A stretch of DNA of 64,000 bases from Proteromonas lacertae (taxonomy: Eukaryota > Sar > Bigyra > Opalinata > Proteromonadidae). Under the pieces are notes generated by a model, which searched no databases, was not told the origin of the DNA, and worked only from the letters and a program-made list of their open reading frames with translations. Of this stretch, positions 1 through 14,816 are shown one piece after another. Position numbers and translations under genes: made by a program. The stretch lies in NCBI GenBank assembly GCA_002245135.1, contig NGBS01001161.1:495359-559358 (forward strand). Reading direction: 5' to 3'. How positions within the stretch are numbered: the first letter of the stretch is position 1; each line of letters begins with the position of its first letter.

Positions 1-1
1 T

Positions 2-3000
2 GATCCAGTTGGTATAGAAGTATATAGAGAAGCAGGTGGAGCTTGGGGACTTCATAATTCATATACAACTCAACCAGTGATTAGATTATATGATGCTGGA
101 GGTAATACAGTAACAAGAGATGTAGATAATGTCACTGTTAATTGTAGTGATTTAAATGGCAATAGTGAAGAATTATATGGTGATTTATCAGCTATGTTTG
201 TTGATGGATTTGCTGAATTTACTAATTTATATATCTTCAAATTAGGAGATTTTATATTACACTTCACAGCCGTGTTAAATCCAAAATATCCACATAATAT
301 CAATATATATGCTAGTCAATCAATTCATGTAGGTGAAACTATTGAATATGAGTATTTACCATCAGATGGTGAAGAAGGAGATGACTATGGAAGGTCAATA
401 TCAATAACAAATGATACTTTGGTAGTTGGAGCTCCAAATAAAGATATACAGATTAAAGAAGTACAAATAGTTGAAACACATTGCCATACTGAACATTTAT
501 CAGGTGAAATCGTTTATATTAGAGGTTATACTGAACCAAAACATGCTGAAGATCAATTAGATTTTGAATTGAATGATAATAATGAAGATATATCCTATTT
601 AACAGGTGGTTATTATATGAAATTAGTATTAAAGAGTAACACTTATTATACGAGTTGTATTCCTGTTGATTTTAGAGCTGATCAATTGTATGTTGAAATG
701 TATAAAGCATTTTGTAAATATGATTCTGCTTATTGTGATTTTGAAGTAGTTTCACATCATTCTTCCAATACTATAATCAATAAATATAGTTATAATATAA
801 CCTATTATTCATTAATTGATTCAATATCAAAATTACAAGTTTATACAAATGATAGTTGTAATGTAACAGAAGCAACTCCATTATTTTCAAATAGAATAAG
901 TGGAGAAGAATTTGGAGGTAAATTCAAATTAATATTAGAAGGAAATGAAACTCCATTAATAGATGTAAATGATAATGAAGAAATGACAAAACAAATAATG
1001 AATTTAAATTGGAATTATACTGTTTTAAATGTTGAAAAACATGATATAGGAATAAGAAAAGAGAGATTATGGATGATCACATTTGATGCTGAATATTCTC
1101 ATTATGATGTTCCTACAATAACATATGAATCAATTAGTTTAAAAGGAAAGTATCCATTCTTAGATATAACAACAGTAAAAGAAGGTGAAGCACCAATTCA
1201 TGGAACTTTCAAATTGAAATTTAGAGGTGAAACAACAAAAGGAATTCAATTTAATGCTAAAGAATCTGAAGTTAAACAGAAGTTACAAGATTTACATGTA
1301 TTTGACACAGTTACAGTAGAGAGATTAGGTCCATATAACAAAGACAATTATCGATGGGTAATTACATTTGATAAAGTTGCTGATTGGAATATATTTGACA
1401 ATGTTCATCCAATAAAACAAGAGAATTTTGAACCGTTAGAAGTGATCGATGATGGTATACAAGGTACAAATGCTGAAGTTAAAGTGATTGCTGCATATCA
1501 ACAACCATCTAGAGCTCCATGGTTGACAGAAGTAATGGGTTCTCCAGGTAATGATTCTGGTGTAGTTTATATATATCATAAATATGGAATTGAATGGATA
1601 GAAACTCAGATTATTTCTGGACATGATACAACTGCTGAAGATCATTTCGGATATAGTGTAAGTAGTGAGAATGATATTATATTAGTTGGTGCTCCTGGTG
1701 CTGAAACGATTGGACAAATACGAATAGATGAAATAACCTGTAGAATGGAAGAAGAAGATATTTCTGATGAAACTTATTTTGTATTTAATAAAGATGGCAT
1801 TGTAACGAATGAATTATCACCAAATACTACAATTGATGAATTAGAAATAGAATTGAAAAGAATATTTGAAAAGATAGAAATATCACCATTTAGAGGTTCA
1901 ATGTGTTCCGAAAGTGGAAATACTTTTTATATTACTTTCTTATGGGATAGAGATCCACATAGAATGGATTATAATATAGAAATGCATAATTTAGAAGAAG
2001 AAAATGGTTATATTAATAAAACAACAATAAGTAAAAGAATCAGTCAAGCAACAGGTAATAATTCAACATATCATCAAACAGGTAAAGCGTATATATTCCA
2101 AAAGATAAATGATACTAATAATTGGATTGAAAAGTATGTTATTTATCCACCCAATGTCGTAGAAGGATCTGAGTTTGGCCATCAAGTTCAGCTTGACTTA
2201 GAACATAATACATTATACATCAGTGCACCAGCTGCAAATAATCACAAAGGATATATTTATATATATAAATATGATGATTTTATTAGTGATAATAATGATA
2301 GTAATGAAGATGATATGTATAACGAAGATGGAAGTTTAAAGAGTGTATTTAATTATCCACCAAAACTAATACAAACATTATCCTATGAAAGTGCTGATCC
2401 AAAAGATTTATATACACATTCATTTGAGATAGGATATTCATTTGAAAATGAAGTACAATTTCTATTTGTTGGTGCTATGAAACAAGGAAGTGTTTATATA
2501 TATACAAGAAAAAATGATAATGATATATTTAGATTTAATCAAGTGTTATATTCACCAATAAAAGATACTGAATTTGGCAGTAGTATAAAGTTTTATAATG
2601 ATACTTTATTGATTTCAGCTCCACATTATAATAATCGAAGAGGAATTGTTTATTATTTTGACTTAAATAAAATATCAAATACATTCTATTTAAAACAAAC
2701 TCTAATTCCATCTGATAATGAAGAGAATGATATGTTTGGTAGAACAATTGAAGTTAATGATAATGTATTAGCAATTACTAATAGCAGAGATGTACCAAGT
2801 ACAAAGAGGAATGCGACAAGAATTATATTTGAAGTTCAAACCTATCCTGAGGATAATAATACGAATATTACAGGTACATTTTATTTTGAAGGTGATGTTA
2901 GAAAAAGACAACCAAATCAATTATGTCATATTAATAATGATTTACCTTGTCATGAAAAGGATTATTTTATGGGTTGCAAAAGATGTAATAACAGCGAATG

Positions 3001-6000
3001 GGAATTTAAAACTACTTATAGATTGAGTTATAATGTATCAGCTTATGAAATGAGACTTGCTTTAGAAGAATTGACTAATTACAGTATGAAAGTAACAAGA
3101 GAAGGTACTTATTTTAATTCATACCGATGGTTAATTACTTTTGAAGCTAATAAATGTGATACACCTCGATTAATAGTCCATAATCTATTACATTCAGGTA
3201 ATATAAGATTGTCATTATTAAATTCTCCACCAGATCTTAGAAGAAGAACAACCTATTTATATATACGTGATAATAGTAACAATGATGATAGAAAATGGGT
3301 AGAAACAGCTTTATTAATGCCAACAGCTACACAATGTAATGATTATTATGGTTATACTTCAGCAATGTATGATAATGTGTTAGTAATAGGAAGTCCAAAT
3401 AGAGATACTGTTTATGGTGATACAAATAGTGGTGGAATATTCTATTATGTATTAAAATGGCTTGATTTAGGGTTTGAGAAGAAAGAATACAGTGTAACTG
3501 AAAGTGAAGGATTTATTAAATTGAATTTAATAAGATGTAGAAATGGAGAATGTTTATTCGGTGATGAAGAAGATGAAATTGATATAAGATATATAACAGG
3601 AGATGAATTATCACCAGCAGTAATTCCACACCATTTATTAGAAAGATCATTGATTAAACCAGGTACAGCCATATCACAATCAGATTGTTTATTGAAAAAT
3701 CAATTGGAACATGATTGTAAATGGTCTTATGGACAGTATATGTTGAATGGTTATAATGATTATGTTAATTTGAATGAAAGAGCTGTTTTTAAACCATACC
3801 AAATGAATTATACTGTTGAAATTGTTATTACTGATGATCGTGTTGTTGAAGTACCTGATGAATATTTCAATATTCGTTTAACTATGCCTGGAATGATTGC
3901 TAGTCCAGTTGGTCCAATGACAACTAAAATAACTATAACAGATGATAATGAAGATGGTTATGTTGATAAAGAAACTGGATTTATTAAGATAATATCTCCA
4001 GATGTTGATATATTGGATAAATTTGGTGAAGATGCAACTTTTTGTGATAATTATTTGTTTATTGGTTCTCCTCATAAGAATATGTATGCTGATAGGAATG
4101 TTGGTGCTGTTTATATGTATAAAAAAGATGAAAAAACAGGAAAATGGAATTTTGTTAGAATTATTTATGAACCAAATGGTATTTCTTATGGTAGAAACTT
4201 TGGTAATGGAGTAATAACTGATTGTAAATATTTAATAATCTCATCACCAGAAATAAGAAAGTTGTACATATACAGAATTGATAAGAATAATGATAATGTA
4301 ATTCATTATGATACTTTAGATTTAAGTAAAGATGTAATCTCACCAGAAGGATTTGGACATAGTCATACAATGCTAATTAGAGATGATAAATTATATTTAG
4401 GATTACCCTATATTAATGAAGTTAGAATATACCAACTAGCAAATTATAATGATGAAAATGAGGAGGAGGAAGAAGAAGAATCAACTCAAGCTGATGAAGA
4501 AATGACAGAAACAGATAATGATGGTGAAACAAAAGAAAATGAATTTTATAAAGATAATAATAATAATATCACATCAATCAAATTATTGCAGACACTAAGA
4601 CCATCTGAAATGGATGAAATTCCATATCCACCTATTGAAAAACATCAACCTAATTTCTTATTTGGTTATTCTATTGCTATTGCCAACAATACATTATTGG
4701 TTGGATCACCACAAGGAGGATTATATCGTCCAATGAAACCTTATTTATTTGAAACAGTAAAAGATGTAAATAATGAAAATGATGATGAAAATGATGATGA
4801 AGAAGAATATGATACTCCAACAACAGAAGAAGATGATTATACAACAGAAATGACAGAAAGTGAGGTAAATACAGAGAATGGTAATAAACCATCCAAAATC
4901 CCATCTAAAGGATTATATTATCATGATTATGATGGTATTATAATGGAAAGCACAGGTATGGTGTATATGTATTTATTCAATACAACAACTGAACAATGGA
5001 ATGAAGTAAATAGATTTACTCCAGAAGAAAAAGAACCAATGAGGTATGGTACAAGTGTAGCAATTGATTATAATTATTTCGTTGTTGGAGCACCAAGAGC
5101 TACTAATATGCCAAGTGTAACATGGGATTTTGAATCAGGAGATTTACAGTATATTTTTTTTTTGTGTTTATATCATTTATAGTGGATGGAGTTTAACAGG
5201 AGAAGCTTTTAATAATCAACCTACTTATGGTGATAATCCAAGATATAGATTACCGTATATCTATTTACTTATTTTTTATATATTGATTTTAGACCTACAA
5301 AATTCCGATTTAATGATTATACAATAAGTGGCCATTCTAATTTAGATGGTAGATATTACATTGGTACATATGAAGATCATCATGTAGTAATTAATATGAC
5401 AACTGGAGAAATAATTGAAGAGAAAACAAAGCAAGGATCAATTCAAGGTGATAAATTATTAGGAACAATGACATCTCCAACATTTATAATTGAAGGAAAT
5501 ACAATTCAATTTAAATTGGGTGGTGGTTGTGATATAAAAACAATGTATCTATATTTATTGTTATTATCTTTTTTTAATAGATATGTTGAATTAATAGTAG
5601 AAGGAATGTCTGTATATAGTAATACAGGAAAATGTAAAGAAGAAATGGAAGTAGTCACATGGAATGTTACACAATATAAGAAGAAAGGAGCAATCATAAG
5701 AATAGTAGATAATTCAAACTCCTATTGGGGACATATCAATGTAGATTCATTCACATTTGATTGGCCAATTGAAGGAAAATCTAGCAGTTTTACATCATTC
5801 TATCAAAGAAGTCCAGTTGTAGAAGGTGGAAAGGCATATTTATATAAACATGAGTTAATATTAGAAGAAAAGCATGCAGAATTCCGATATTATTGTAATG
5901 ATTATGGTGATGCTAATTGTACTTGGGTTTTAGAGAATGAATTAATACCAAGTGATAGACATTCTTATCAGTTGTTTGGTGAATATGTAGCAATTGATTA

Positions 6001-6805
6001 TAAGAATCAAATAATAGCTATTTCTAGTCCTGGTAGTTTTAATATTGATACATTTAATTCAAAAATTAATAGATATAGTGGAGCAATGTATAATAATTAT
6101 TTTTATTTTTTATTTTATAGATATTTATATTCACCTTATGATATTACTCCATTCTATAATTTCGCAATGAGAATAAAAACATACCAAAGATATGAATCAA
6201 TGATTTATAGACCAATAGATAATAAACCAGAAGACAGATTTGGTAAAAAGTTACAGTTACTTGGTACTAAACTATTAATAACCTCACCATATGCATTAGG
6301 TTTGAATATGAATAGTGGTGCTGTATTTATGATGGATGCAAATATTGTACATGCTAAAATAGATGAAACTACACTGTATGATAAAGATGAAATGAGAATA
6401 TTAGAGAATTATCCAGCTGCTGATACTATTTATATAACTGTTACAAGAAATGAGAATTTGAATAGTTCAATAGATTTGACTTATAGTACAACAGACATTA
6501 CAGCTGTAGGAATGGATAAATCTGATGGTAATTATTGCTTATGGCTGAACGCTGATTTAAGAGATGGTGTTGGCTGTGGTGATTATATTCATGCAACTGG
6601 CTTTATTCATTTTTACCCATATCAGACAACTAGAAATATAATGATCAAGACAATTACAAAAACTTGCTCTGTTGATTATGAAAAGAAGTTTAAAGTGTCA
6701 ATTACTGGTGTTGGAATGGGTAAAATATACAATAGTGAAAAACAAGTTGTGGTGAGAATTAAAAATAGGTATAATGGTTTAGAAAGATGTGAATCTAATT
6801 ATTAA
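2..6805 (+). CDS. Giant FG-GAP / Calx-beta extracellular protein (5' end outside window)
   Basis: The frame is open from base 2, so the gene starts upstream. Seen: at least ten beta-propeller-like units of the form FG-x-S/T-hydrophobic then L-x-V/I-G-A/S-P (for example FGYSVSS then ILVGAPGA), embedded modules with the GTFKLKFRG pattern, Calx-beta-like stretches near 3450-3950 and 6400-6770, and acidic linkers near 4450-4550 and 4760-4870. Four introns: 5149-5182, 5255-5292, 5545-5580 and 6088-6120; the last two are multiples of three without stops and would be invisible to simple ORF calling. No transmembrane helix is evident at the C-terminus, which ends in a Calx-beta-like domain. This architecture (FG-GAP plus Calx-beta) is typical of large cell-surface or matrix proteins and is common in stramenopile genomes. 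Role inferred: adhesion or surface coat. Domain identity is fairly sure, function is not. Confidence 0.85.
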
Positions 6806-6949
6806 TTATTTATTTATTATTATTAAAAGTATTACATTTTATTTAAACTGTTTTTTTTGTTGTTTTTATTAATGCATTTTAAAAATGAAATATTGAAGAA
6901 ATATAACGAACAAATTTTTAAAAAGTATCTCAAATAGTTTCACACGTAG

Positions 6950-8097
6950 AAATAATAACACTAGTTTTGTTGTGTTTATTTTGTTTTCTTGTAACACATC
7001 ATCCACGGAATTCACGGAGAACAAGACTGCTTCAAAATAATAACAAACCATTTGTGCCTTACTCAGCAGATCCACTTCCTAAATTACACATTTTTCGCAA
7101 TGACAAAGTATTGATTTATAGAGCAGTAGATGATGTTAGGTACAACCAAATTAGAATACTTGCTGCAATGTATTTAGATATACCTAAATCTAAAGTTGTT
7201 GTTAAAGTAGATGGTAAACGAATCCGATATGAAAGAGAAGTATATGGTTTGGTAATTCCATATAATGTGCAATTCCCTCTTAAATATGTGAATTTGGTTT
7301 TTCCTTATATGCCAATAAAGAAAATAACTGTTAATGATGTAGAAATCGAGTATACACCAGTCCAAAAAATAAATTATGAACATGATTTTACTGTATGTAT
7401 AAGTTCGATCAAAAACAATTTTACAGCCTTGACAATGGTTGATCAAACATTAAATATATATAAAAAGCAAGGAGTATCCCATGCAATAATATATTATGGA
7501 GATATATCAAAAGAAGTATATGATGTATTAGATAAACATGTAAAAAGTGGATTTTTAGAAATATTCTATTGGCCACAGTTAGAAATCTTGTCATATATAA
7601 GAAATTTTGGACAAATATTGAAGATGAATGATTGTTTATACAGAAGTTATTATAATAGCAGATATATAGTAAATAGTGATTTAGATGAAATAATAATGCC
7701 AACAACACTTTATAAGTTGATAGATTTGATAGATAATTATAAAAAAATAAATCAAGGATGTGGAATGTTTCATTTTCCTGACAAGATATTTCCTAAAAAT
7801 AATGAATCTGATTGGAGTAGTAAAGTAGGAAGAAAAGCATATTATCATTTACCTCCTGTCGAAGATTGTGATTTGTTTAGTAAGACGCTTGGATGTAATG
7901 AAGTAATGAAAGGTAAATACATTATATCCAGTAAGAAAGTGAAGGCTATAAGGTTTCATGAAGCTGTAACTACAGATATTCAATGCAGAGTTGATAAAAA
8001 AGATGGTCATGTTCGTCATACAAGAGTTACACAATTCTATCATTCCGGTATTTGTAAAAACTTAACATTTGATAAAAGTATATTGAAATATAAATAA
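6950..8097 (+). CDS. GT92-type (DUF23) glycosyltransferase, type II membrane protein; start unresolved
   Basis: A Golgi-type layout: a hydrophobic anchor (about residues 5-20), a basic stretch (PRNSRRTR), then a catalytic region with VNSDLDEII carrying the D-x-D metal/nucleotide-sugar motif and a conserved MFHFPDKIFP-like segment, as in family 92 glycosyltransferases, which usually add galactose to glycans in the secretory pathway. No in-frame ATG precedes the anchor. An ATG at 6872 gives a basic cytoplasmic N-terminus (MHFKNEILKK), but joining it through the GTATCTC...GTAG intron (6925-6949) misses the frame by one base, in a run of T5A5. So either the assembly has an indel there or the real first exon lies elsewhere. 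The gene sits in the same orientation as the surface protein upstream and ends with TAA. Confidence 0.75.
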
Positions 8098-8275
8098 ATA
8101 TAAAAAGCAATAAAATAATTTATAAATTATGAAATAATTACTTTTCCTTTTCCTGGATATAATTCATATATAAATAGTACTAAATATAATAGTTAGTGTA
8201 ATATCTGTCATTTTTTTCAGTCATTGCTCTGTCATTTATTGTTTTAAAATAATCATCTTTAACTATTTTATCTAA

Positions 8276-9732
8276 TTACATAATAATAATATAGAGCAAT
8301 ATACCATCAATTACAACGCTAAAAACATGGGGTAATAATTCCAACTGTTCTTTTAAACACTTACATCCAATCTCATCAAAACTATTACCAGCTAAAATTA
8401 TTTCTCTTAATTCCTTTAAATATCTTAAACCTTCATTTAAAACCATGCATGATTCATTTGTCAAATTATTAAAACTCATATCCAGAAATTCTAATGATTT
8501 AAGATATTTGAATTCTTTAGTCAGTACTTTCAACATTTCATTATCAATCCCACATTTTATCATAATCAATCCCTTCATGTGTTGTAATGTAAAAAATGAA
8601 TATGATAAGAATTGAACATTAGATGGATTTAGAGAATCATGTACAAACAATGATGTTTCACCACCTATATTAAATGGTGATAAATAATATAAAGGATTAT
8701 GAGAATCTTCAATTTCAAAATTATTGCCTTTATATTCTTTACTAAAACAATAATTGATGTATAGAATAAAATCTGTAATTGATTTGACTTTCCCATATAA
8801 TAATCTATTTAATGAATCTCTGCATTCATCTATTAAATAATACATTAATCAATAAAAATACATTCATTCTTCATAATACGTTGGATATTATTGTAAACAA
8901 CATCCATACAACAATCATTAAATCTTAACGAACTAAAATAAAAATTATTAAAATATAGTAAATCAATGTAACTACATTTTCTTTCATCATTCACTATATT
9001 ATATGGAATAACAGTTTCTTTATTATCTAATGCTTCTAAGTATATAATAAGTTCACTAACAGTCATTCTTTCTTGTGGATTAATATTCAATGATCCTTTA
9101 ATTATTGGTATATATAAATCACTACTGTCATACTCATTTAACATATCAAAATTACTATTAATAATAGATAACGGTAATTCATCACTATTATTTCCATTGA
9201 ATGCATTTTTACCACCTGTTAAACAATAATAAACTAAACATCCATAACTCCAGATATCACACATTTCTGTGGGTTCTTTTCCATTTAAAATCTCTGGACT
9301 TATGTATCTGTATTTAATGGCTGGAACTTTATTATTTGGCCATAAATAATTCTCAAATGAATCACATAAAGAGAATTCATAATCTTCATTAAAAACAACA
9401 TTTGATGGACTTATATTTCCACTTAATAATCCACAAGAATGAATTGATCTTACTCCATATATTACATCTAGAAATAGATCTGTTAATGGCAATAAACTAG
9501 GATCAAGACATTTATCTACTACAAAATTACAATAATCACGTGTTGTGAATAAAATCATTTGAAAATTATCAAAAAATAATGTCGATGATTCAATATGATC
9601 TAATGAGAGAGTCTTAATAATATCAATTGCACTAGAATATGAAGTAATGCTATCTGGTGTTATATTATATGCGAATATAATTTTACAAACCTTTGAATCT
9701 TTTTTATTAGAATTTTCAGTACAATATGTCAT
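8276..9732 (-). CDS. Predicted pseudokinase fused to leucine-rich repeats
   Basis: Two open frames are joined by a 32-nt intron (8830-8861, GTATTT...TAG) into one 474-residue protein. The N-terminal half has a kinase-like C-lobe: HSCGLLSGNISPSNVVF in the catalytic-loop position, CDSF in the DFG position, SPE in the APE position, and DIWSYGCLVYYCLTGG as helix F. The HRD aspartate and DFG pattern are altered, and no clear VAIK lysine is visible. The C-terminal half carries leucine-rich repeats of the RNI type (LEFLDMSFNNLTNES, LREIILAGNSFDEIG). Known of such families: pseudokinases act as scaffolds or allosteric switches. The specific partner cannot be inferred here. Domain calls are firm for the fold; loss of catalysis is inferred from residues. 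Confidence 0.75.
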
Positions 9733-9952
9733 TTTATTGAAGTCTTGACAAAGAGTATCAGAAATCTACATATAAAGATTACTATTAACGTATAAATACT
9801 TCATATTGAGCATCTGGGTACAAATCTTGTAAATAATCAATCACAATACCACTGTCCATAATGTTTTTGATAAATTTCTAATCTTGAGAAACGAGTATAT
9901 TTTTTAGAACAACAAATTAAGCTTGAACTGAACGGAATTGTTATCTTTTAAA

Positions 9953-11905
9953 ATGAAAATCATAGCCGTCTTACTGTTTATTTACTTAGTAACTGCTAGT
10001 TCATGTCCTAATGCGTGTAGTGGACATGGTATTTGCACTACATCCGGCATTTGCGTTTGTAATCGTCAAACAGGCCTTGCTTTGAATAATGGAGATTCTA
10101 ACTCGTTCACATATACAGGAGCAGATTGTTCACAAAGAACATGTCCAAATGGATATAGTTTTGCTACTCCATGGGATTTATCAACTCCTATTTATCCACC
10201 AGATGTTCCAGACCCTAGAATTCGTACATTGGAAGAAGGTGAAGGAGATATAATAATAGAAGAATCCCCATACGAAGATGTATATGAAGTAATAGGAGCA
10301 AACTATTCAATAAATGCTGAAGGAGGTACATTACAATGTTCAAGTATTAAAACAAAGAAACCATTAGGAATAGCCACAGTATTAACAATGAAAAAAGAAA
10401 TGAAAAACGAAAGAGAAGTAAAAACATATTATGTTCGATATGATTTCACTTCAGATCCAACTCCGGATAACTACACTTGTACAGTTGCATCTCAAAGAAA
10501 TGATTTGTCATTATTTAAACCAACTAAAGTAGAAAATGTGAAAAAAGATTACTTAATAACATATAAAAATACTAAATATGTATTTGACATAATGAATTGG
10601 ACACTAATAAAAGGGAATGCAGATTCAGGTGAAGAAATAGAAGAAGATAGTCTAAAAGAAGATGAAATCAATTTAATCCAAAAATTTGCTTGTTATAGCG
10701 GTGATTCATTAATTCATTTTTATCCAATCAAATCAGTAGAATATACAGAAAAAGGTGATATTGTATTTGATATAGGAAGAGATATGGATGAAATAGATAA
10801 TAATTCAACTTGTCATTTATTAACCAGAGCAGATGGAACTCCAATCAAAATGAGTGAAAGTGATTTGTCAAAGTTATGTAGAAAAGATAGTGAAACAGGT
10901 AATTGGTATTATGGTGTAATAGATATTGGTTCATTAACTGATGATGATAAAGTAGTAAGTGGCGTTAATCAAGATGGTAATTATGTATTAGGTGTTACTG
11001 AAGCTGTATCTAAAGAAATGAGAGAATTATTAGTGAATAATTCACAATTATTTATTCCATTACTTCAAGATGATGCTAATTCTGCTTCAATTAGTAATTT
11101 GGTTATTGAAGGGACTTTAGTATCAGTTACTATTGTTTATAGTGATAATGATATAGTAATACAAAGAGTGAGATTGATGGGAGTAGAAGCTAATTCATTT
11201 ATATATACAAATAAGAATGTTATTATTGATAGATTATTGCTAGAAGAATTAGAAGAAGATGATTCTTCTTCTAATAATAATAAAAAAACTAAAAATACAA
11301 TTAAAAAAAGAAAATTACAGCAACAACCTAAGCCTGTTGTAGATGAAGGTAAGATCCCAGGAGTATTTACAAACACATTACCAGAATTATCAATCAAACC
11401 AAATGTAGATATACAGATGATCTTAATAGAAATAATCAATAATAATATTAAAGATGCAACTCATGTATTTATGGAATGTAGTGGTCAAGGAGTATGTAAT
11501 AGAGAGAATGGAGAATGTGAATGTTATCCTGGTTATGATGGTGAAGCTTGCCAAAGATTAAGTTGTCCAAATAATTGTAATGGAAATGGAAGATGTGTTA
11601 GAATGACTGAAGGTTTGACAAATAATGTAGAATCTAGTAAATATTATGGATTTGGTAGTGCCGATGTAAATGGTGATAAAATATATGTATGCTTATGTGA
11701 TCCTGGTAAGAGAGGACCTGATTGTTCGATGATTGAATGTCCTTCTACTGGTGATCCACAATCTGCTACAAATATAAAGGATGATACGAATAGTGAATAT
11801 AGAGATTGCAGTGGTAGAGGTATTTGTGATTATGATAATGGAATATGTAAATGTTTTAAAGGATATTATGGTGAAGCATGTCAGAAAATGATTGAAGTAC
11901 AATAG
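9953..11905 (+). CDS. Secreted EGF-domain protein
   Basis: 650 residues, intronless. The first ATG (9953) gives a clean signal peptide (MKIIAVLLFIYLVTASS) directly followed by an EGF module (CPNACSGHGICTTSGICVC). Three more cysteine-rich EGF-like units lie in the last 150 residues (CSGQGVCNRENGECEC, CPNNCNGNGRCV, CSGRGICDYDNGICKC). The roughly 400 residues between have few cysteines, are acidic and include a lysine-rich stretch near 11280-11330. There is no C-terminal membrane helix, so it is probably soluble and extracellular or wall-associated. Similar CSG-x-G repeats are abundant in stramenopile and holozoan secreted proteins. Function unknown; a matrix or adhesion role is inferred. Confidence 0.85.
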   Translation: MKIIAVLLFIYLVTASSCPNACSGHGICTTSGICVCNRQTGLALNNGDSNSFTYTGADCSQRTCPNGYSFATPWDLSTPIYPPDVPDPRIRTLEEGEGDIIIEESPYEDVYEVIGANYSINAEGGTLQCSSIKTKKPLGIATVLTMKKEMKNEREVKTYYVRYDFTSDPTPDNYTCTVASQRNDLSLFKPTKVENVKKDYLITYKNTKYVFDIMNWTLIKGNADSGEEIEEDSLKEDEINLIQKFACYSGDSLIHFYPIKSVEYTEKGDIVFDIGRDMDEIDNNSTCHLLTRADGTPIKMSESDLSKLCRKDSETGNWYYGVIDIGSLTDDDKVVSGVNQDGNYVLGVTEAVSKEMRELLVNNSQLFIPLLQDDANSASISNLVIEGTLVSVTIVYSDNDIVIQRVRLMGVEANSFIYTNKNVIIDRLLLEELEEDDSSSNNNKKTKNTIKKRKLQQQPKPVVDEGKIPGVFTNTLPELSIKPNVDIQMILIEIINNNIKDATHVFMECSGQGVCNRENGECECYPGYDGEACQRLSCPNNCNGNGRCVRMTEGLTNNVESSKYYGFGSADVNGDKIYVCLCDPGKRGPDCSMIECPSTGDPQSATNIKDDTNSEYRDCSGRGICDYDNGICKCFKGYYGEACQKMIEVQ

Positions 11906-12022
11906 TTATTAATGTTATTATATATTTATTCTATTTTTAAGTATGTTTTTGTTATATATGAAAAACTCAAAACAAAATATTTTTTACTTATATATTTATG
12001 ATATAAAAAATTGTATGTTTCT

Positions 12023-14520
<2,498 letters not shown>

Positions 14521-14816
14521 TTATATATTCTAAAAAACAAAGAAAAGAAGAAGTTTTGAAATTGAAGAAGTTCTGAATTATATAATAATTACATTCATTT
14601 TAAGCCTCGGTAAGTTTCTTTTTTTCTAAATGTAAACAAAGGTTGATGAACTGGCTTTTTTATCTGTAGTGCATTTGTATGGGACGTGCCATTTACATAA
14701 TAATTATTGCAATTCGGGTTTTGTTTTGTGCTCTTTAATAGTCAAAACACTTTTACAGAGAATGTCAAAAGCAATGCAAATAATATAATTCAATCAAGAT
14801 TAATAAAATTAAACTA

